Assembly: GCA_030424825.1 (NCBI GenBank)
Contig: JAUHWE010000112.1
Location: forward strand, 1-10,335
DNA: 10,335 nucleotides
Direction: 5' to 3'
DNA from: Verrucomicrobiia bacterium
Lineage (GTDB): Bacteria; Verrucomicrobiota; Verrucomicrobiia; Opitutales; Opitutaceae
Part shown: positions 7,034 through 10,335 of the stretch, piece after piece
Layout of the letters: every line of letters starts with the position of its first letter
Position numbering within the stretch: position 1 is the first letter of the stretch
Position numbers and translations under genes: made by a program
Notes under the pieces: model-generated
The model's database searches: none
Seen by the model: only the letters and a program-made list of their open reading frames with translations
Told to the model about the DNA's origin: nothing

Positions 7034-7057
7034 AGGTAGGCCGTCGCCCTACCTTTT
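7034..7057 (+). terminator. Rho-independent terminator of the symporter gene
   Basis: AGGTAGG (7034-7040) pairs with CCTACCT (7048-7054) around a 7-base loop, followed by T residues to 7057. It lies 68 bases past the symporter stop. On the opposite strand the hairpin is not followed by T residues, so it serves mainly the plus-strand gene. Confidence 0.65.
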
Positions 7058-7099
7058 CAGAAAGTAGAACTAAGGCGAATTGATCTATGCAGTTGAGAG

Positions 7100-8149
7100 C
7101 TACGCAGCCACGGTTTTCTTAATGGCGGGACGCACGCTGGCGCCGTCCATCCATTCACCTCGAATGAGAGTGACTGCTGGGTTGTCGGTAGGGCCGAGTT
7201 GCTCGTGGGCCAGCTTGGTTTTAAGAACGTCGATAGCGGTCGCTCCGATTTTGCGGTAGCCTACATGCACTTTAGCGATTTCCCCCGCCGGGGTATCCAT
7301 CGCGGGAGACAGCGCTGCGAAACTGATGTCTTCGGGGATCTTAATGCCCGACTCTTTGAGCCAATGGTAATGGTCGACATTGGGGCTCAATATCACATCA
7401 GGTTTCTCCTGCTTAACCCAGTCGATCAAGTCGTTGCGGCCGATTGTGTCCTTGACGAGAGGATGCACTCGATTCTTCTCCTGAATATTCTGCTGATGCC
7501 AGAGAAGGTAGCTTTGGTACAGGTGATTGTATCGGACATCTTCTGTTTCAGTGACGCAGAACCCGATTCGTTGGAATCCTTTTTCGGTCAGGTTCGAAAT
7601 GCCGACATGCATCGATTGGTAGAAGTGCGGGTGGACCTGATTGAAACCCAGGCGGGCGGCGACGCCGCAGGTAGCGACTCCCATGAAATCCTCCTGAGGG
7701 AGCGAGAACACATCGTTAAGGCTCTCGACCGGGAGCACGACGATGCCATGGATCCCTCGAGTTTGGAGAATCTGAACCACTCGTTGAAGGCGCATTCCCG
7801 GTTCTTGCAGCCAGAAATCTTCAGTCTTAAATCCCAGGTTTTCCGCTCTTTCCTTAGCGCCTTGGCGAATCATGAGCGAATCGGCTCCGAGTTCTTTAAG
7901 GGGCCGTTTTTGGCCGTTTAGGATGGCGATAACCGGTTCTTCTTTGCTGATGTCTCGCTTGCGCAGATATCGCATCAATTCCGTAAGATTCGGGTCGGGC
8001 GTGTAGCCCTGCTCCTTAGCGATTTTCTTGATCCGGTCGCGTGTTTCGGGAGCCACGCGTGGGTGATCGCGCAGTGCCATGGAAACGGTCATACGGCTTA
8101 CGCCTGCGGCTTGGGCAATGGTTTTACAGGAAGGCCTAATATTTTTCAT
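7100..8149 (-). CDS. LacI-family transcriptional regulator, 349 residues
   Basis: The N-terminal helix-turn-helix (about 9-28: KTIAQAAGVSRMTVSMALRD) is classic LacI, followed by RVAPETRDRIKKIAKEQGY and a periplasmic-binding-protein-like effector domain (about 72-335; conserved features include GIHGIVVLP at 132-140 and the DVILSPNVD region at 251-259). The hinge reads TPDPNLTELMRYLRK instead of the usual N-x-x-A-R-x-L helix, a variant I associate with Verrucomicrobiota members. The length is normal. It most likely represses the sugar genes around it until a sugar or sugar phosphate binds. It follows the oxidoreductase gene on the same strand after 160 bases, and converges with the symporter gene. 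Its upstream gap holds a GGATTG/CAATCC inverted repeat also found before the symporter. The effector is unknown. Confidence 0.93.
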   Translation of the reverse strand: MKNIRPSCKTIAQAAGVSRMTVSMALRDHPRVAPETRDRIKKIAKEQGYTPDPNLTELMRYLRKRDISKEEPVIAILNGQKRPLKELGADSLMIRQGAKERAENLGFKTEDFWLQEPGMRLQRVVQILQTRGIHGIVVLPVESLNDVFSLPQEDFMGVATCGVAARLGFNQVHPHFYQSMHVGISNLTEKGFQRIGFCVTETEDVRYNHLYQSYLLWHQQNIQEKNRVHPLVKDTIGRNDLIDWVKQEKPDVILSPNVDHYHWLKESGIKIPEDISFAALSPAMDTPAGEIAKVHVGYRKIGATAIDVLKTKLAHEQLGPTDNPAVTLIRGEWMDGASVRPAIKKTVAA

Positions 8150-8165
8150 GGGGCGTGAGATAGTT

Positions 8166-8189
8166 GGATTGGTTCAACCTTGGCAATCC
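8166..8189. promoter_or_regulatory. GGATTG-N12-CAATCC inverted repeat upstream of the LacI gene
   Basis: GGATTG (8166-8171) and CAATCC (8184-8189) flank an inner GGTT-C-AACC palindrome (8171-8179), 17 bases before the LacI start codon. The arms equal those at 4742-4766. The position suits autoregulation. Evidence is sequence symmetry and recurrence only. Confidence 0.33.
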
Positions 8190-8309
8190 GGGGTAGTTGT
8201 AGTTGAATGCTAAGCGTAAGTGCTTTATCGTAAGATAGTGATGTTCACCGGCGGGAGTCAAGTGTCTTGGCAGGATAGAGCCAGGGGTATGAAGCTGGAA
8301 TTTTCCGGT

Positions 8310-9350
8310 TCAATGAAACCCTTTGGAGAATAGGGGGAGCGTATCTGCTGTGATATCAACCGTTTGGCGGTCCAGGTGTGATTCCCGTATCGCATCGAGG
8401 ACGAGGGTACCGTAGAGGGAATGACGAGTATTTGCCCGCATGGGCCTCCCATACTGGATGCCTTTTGCAATATCCTTATAGATTTCCGATTCATCGCCAA
8501 AGATCTTTCCTGTGATCGGGAAATTCGTGCGAACTACGGGTTCGTCGGCACCGGGATTCTTGGAAAGTAGAGTAATCGATTCTCCGTCTGAGTGAAGCAT
8601 GCCCTGAGTCCCTTGGACCATGAAGGAAGGGAGCCCCTCGATCCCTTGGGTGAACTCAGCTATCCCTCGCGTACCATTTTGAAATTCGATAATCGAAAGG
8701 AAATTGTCTTCAGCATCACCGGGGTTGACCGTCTGCTGCATCTGACCAAAAACCCGTATTGCAGGACTGGGGACAAGATCGAGAATCGGTTGCACGATAT
8801 GCATCCCCCAATTGAGGAGGTATCCACCACCGTATTTCGTTTGAGTCTGCCAATCTGATCGTTCCCAAAAGTGGGTAATTTGACGGCGAACCAGAAATAC
8901 TTCCCCAATGTCGCCCGCATCGATGAGCTCTTTGACTTGGATGAATTCAGGCGACCAACTCATGGGCATCCAAGGGAAAATCGTTTTCCCGCTCCGTTCT
9001 TGAGCTTCAAGCATGAGATCAGCTTCGTTTCGGTTCATCGCCCACGGCTTTGTGACGACGGTATGCAAACCGGCGTTCAGGCAATCCTGGACGATTTGGC
9101 AGTGAGTATCGGTGCGAGTTACTACGATAGCCAAATCGAAATCGCTAGATTGGTCCAGCAACTCACTTACGTTTGAATACGTGTCACATCCTAGATCCGT
9201 TCTCGCCTTCGCTCGCTGTTCTCGGGACAAGTCGCAAACTGCGCGAATTTCAAACTCAGGAAGCTGAGACAGTATATCCGCATGGGAAAGCTTGCCACTG
9301 CCTCCATAGCCAATGATGGCGGTGCGTATGGGTTGATTGGGGTGCGACAT
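8310..9350 (-). CDS. Gfo/Idh/MocA-family oxidoreductase, 346 residues
   Basis: An N-terminal Rossmann fold begins RTAIIGYGGSGKLSHADIL (residues 9-27), with the dinucleotide-binding G14-x-G16-x-x-G19. The second family mark, usually E-K-P, is T100-K101-P102. The C-terminal substrate domain carries GGGYLLNWGMHIVQPILDL (174-192), where the usual GGG-x-L-x-D-x-G-x-H has Asn at 180 and keeps H184; K101 is also kept. Such enzymes oxidise, reduce or epimerise sugars and polyols with tightly bound or free NAD(P). No signal peptide or Tat motif is present, so it should be cytoplasmic. It stands between LacI and TonB-receptor genes, so it likely works on the sugar of this locus. Start ATG at 9350 sits one to two residues from the usual beginning of the fold and has no Shine-Dalgarno. 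The Asn at 180 means the exact chemistry should not be assumed. Confidence 0.9.
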   Translation of the reverse strand: MSHPNQPIRTAIIGYGGSGKLSHADILSQLPEFEIRAVCDLSREQRAKARTDLGCDTYSNVSELLDQSSDFDLAIVVTRTDTHCQIVQDCLNAGLHTVVTKPWAMNRNEADLMLEAQERSGKTIFPWMPMSWSPEFIQVKELIDAGDIGEVFLVRRQITHFWERSDWQTQTKYGGGYLLNWGMHIVQPILDLVPSPAIRVFGQMQQTVNPGDAEDNFLSIIEFQNGTRGIAEFTQGIEGLPSFMVQGTQGMLHSDGESITLLSKNPGADEPVVRTNFPITGKIFGDESEIYKDIAKGIQYGRPMRANTRHSLYGTLVLDAIRESHLDRQTVDITADTLPLFSKGFH

Positions 9351-9456
9351 TCGGGAGGGATTAGGTATTACAGAGTGCTAGAACAGCCAGTTGAGGAAAT
9401 AACGGGATCTGGCTTATTACCTCATGCGAATTCCCTAAGAGAAGAGAACGCTGTTG

Positions 9457-9467
9457 TACCGTAAAAC
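9457..9467 (+). promoter_or_regulatory. TACCGTAAAAC motif, site 2 (candidate operator)
   Basis: One base different from the 11-mer at 9536-9546 and 4690-4700 (complement). It lies about 107 bases before the oxidoreductase start on the divergent strand, 79 bases from the next copy. Confidence 0.33.
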
Positions 9468-9521
9468 TTTCTGGGAATTAGGGACCGGATTTCGAAGGGT
9501 GTTTCCTATGCCTGACAGCGC

Positions 9522-9546
9522 TTTACAAAAGAAATTACTGTAAAAC
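9522..9546 (+). promoter_or_regulatory. TACTGTAAAAC motif, site 3, with TTTACA/TGTAAA symmetry
   Basis: TACTGTAAAAC at 9536-9546 is identical to the complement of 4690-4700. TTTACA (9522-9527) and TGTAAA (9539-9544) make 6-bp arms around 11 bases. A dimeric regulator could bind here; which one is unknown. Confidence 0.35.
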
Positions 9547-9761
9547 AGCAAAGGATTGGCTGGGTAGAGCGGCTTAGGTTTTGATCGGGAGCTATAGCAA
9601 ACTTGGTTCGTCCTCATGTGGCGTGCATCTGCACCCCATGATCGTTCGAATCGCAAACGACTAACCCTAACTCGCTTTTCTTAACCCCTCAACGATCCAA
9701 TCTTCGGAACGGAGCGGGTGAAAGGAGGCGCTAAAACAAATCTGAACTGTACCCCTTCAAC

Positions 9762-9767
9762 TATAAT
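9762..9767 (+). promoter_or_regulatory. Predicted -10 box of the TonB-receptor gene
   Basis: A perfect TATAAT ends ten bases before the ATG at 9778. Transcription would start near 9774, making the message nearly leaderless. No good -35 box stands 16-18 bases upstream, so an activator may be needed or the real promoter lies elsewhere. Confidence 0.4.
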
Positions 9768-9777
9768 ACGTATACCC

Positions 9778-10335
9778 ATGAGTTTAGCTAAACTACTAAA
9801 AACCATGCTGCCCATAGGCAGTCTTTTCGCGGTCTCGGGCTTGTTTGCCCAAGATAACGCTTCATCCGATGATGAGCTTTATGAACTATCACCCTTCGAA
9901 GTCACCGGTGGAACGGATGACGGCTATCGAGCGACCTCCACTCTTGCAGGCACTCGTCTGCGCACTGACATGCGCGATATTGGCTCTTCCATCTCTATCG
10001 TGAATGAGGAATTCCTTCGTGATACCGATTCCAGTAATCTCGAAGATGTTCTCATTTTCACCCCCAACACCGAAATCGGTGGTCTGGGCGGTAACCACTC
10101 CGGTTCCCAAGGGGCCAACCCGATTCCTGAGCAGCAACGGGATGACCCCAGTGGCGGTCTGACCCGCGTGCGCGGATTGGCCAGTGCTGACCTCACCCGT
10201 GACTATTTTATCACCAACATCCCGTTTGATACCTACAACACCGACCGTGTTGAAGTTCAGCGTGGCGCCAACTCCGCCCTCTACGGTCTGGGGAGCCCCG
10301 GTGGCATCATCAACGCCTCGACCATCCGAGCCGAC
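9778..10335 (+). CDS. TonB-dependent outer-membrane receptor, N-terminal part
   Basis: Partial gene: 186 codons open to the right edge. A signal peptide is clear (K5 and K8, then a hydrophobic run, likely cut after GLFA, before Q25). YELSPFEV (35-42) is the TonB-box-like stretch common in Opitutia receptors. The plug domain follows, from about residue 50, with SSISIVNEEFLRD (70-82) and the strong plug motif DRVEVQRGANSALYGLGSPG (156-175). The barrel lies beyond the window. Such receptors bring glycans, siderophores or cobalamin across the outer membrane using TonB energy; beside LacI, dehydrogenase and symporter genes a glycan fragment is most likely. The ATG at 9778 is chosen over 9805, because the later start would lose the basic n-region of the signal peptide. 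No SusD-like partner is seen in the window. Confidence 0.93.
   Translation, partial: MSLAKLLKTMLPIGSLFAVSGLFAQDNASSDDELYELSPFEVTGGTDDGYRATSTLAGTRLRTDMRDIGSSISIVNEEFLRDTDSSNLEDVLIFTPNTEIGGLGGNHSGSQGANPIPEQQRDDPSGGLTRVRGLASADLTRDYFITNIPFDTYNTDRVEVQRGANSALYGLGSPGGIINASTIRAD

Larger units (their letters stand above)
9351..9777. other. 427-base divergent intergenic region
   Basis: It separates the oxidoreductase (minus) and TonB-receptor (plus) genes. I see no convincing gene in it; the one open frame of 73 codons on the minus strand (9435-9656) has no family features. It contains two TACYGTAAAAC motifs (9457-9467, 9536-9546), the second forming part of a TTTACA-N11-TGTAAA inverted repeat (9522-9544), and a TATAAT at 9762-9767. 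Confidence 0.6.

Noticed and set aside
7199..7921. Open frame of 240 codons on the plus strand
   Set aside because: Antisense shadow of the LacI gene; the start is unsupported and the translation is not recognisable.
9435..9656. 73-codon minus-strand frame in the 9351-9777 gap
   Set aside because: No ribosome site, no domain, and it covers the candidate regulatory motifs; likely chance.
9721..9728. Strong Shine-Dalgarno-like AAAGGAGG
   Set aside because: No ATG, GTG or TTG follows at a usable distance, and it is about 50 bases before the TonB-receptor ATG.

Overview
The window looks like chromosomal DNA from a marine or aquatic Verrucomicrobiota bacterium, probably the Opitutia/Puniceicoccales side (Coraliomargarita-like). 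This is inferred from four things: the TonB-dependent receptor with an LSPFEV box after its signal peptide, a LacI regulator of the PDPxL hinge type, the mix of carbohydrate genes with SSS symporters and Gfo/Idh/MocA oxidoreductases, and the near absence of Shine-Dalgarno sequences before convincing starts. No phage, transposase, tRNA, rRNA or CRISPR was seen. Eight protein genes are supported; the first and last run off the window.

Left block (1-2836): a possible three-gene system. A core-MetE-type, cobalamin-independent methyltransferase (1-518, minus, cut by the edge) and a 401-residue ferritin-like protein with a complete four-helix diiron ligand set (708-1913, minus) lie in tandem. An AraC-type regulator (2015-2836, plus) is divergent from the ferritin-like gene. 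Each minus-strand gene has the same 41-bp element (587-627 and 1951-1991, 34 of 41 identical) abutting its predicted -35 box. The copy shared with the regulator also carries a perfect TATAAT for the regulator itself. This makes a small self-regulated regulon of a putative O2-activating enzyme and a methyltransferase the most interesting part of the window. No function is assigned by sequence alone.

Right block (3034-10335): a carbohydrate-uptake and breakdown locus. A cytoplasmic six-hairpin glycosidase-like protein (3034-4617, minus) is divergent from a long SSS-family Na+/solute symporter (4855-6966, plus), which ends in a rho-independent terminator. Then come a LacI-type repressor (7100-8149, minus), a Gfo/Idh/MocA dehydrogenase-like protein (8310-9350, minus) and, divergent from it, the signal peptide and plug domain of a TonB-dependent receptor (9778 to the edge, plus). 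A plausible reading is outer-membrane uptake of a glycan fragment, inner-membrane import by the symporter, cytoplasmic hydrolysis and oxidation or epimerisation, with LacI sensing a sugar. The substrate cannot be named. Two short motifs recur only in the promoter gaps of this block (TACYGTAAAAC, and GGATTG...CAATCC) and are candidate operators.

Between the blocks (2837-3033) two genes converge; this gap holds a perfect 10-bp inverted repeat of unknown role. The longest gene-free stretch is 9351-9777.
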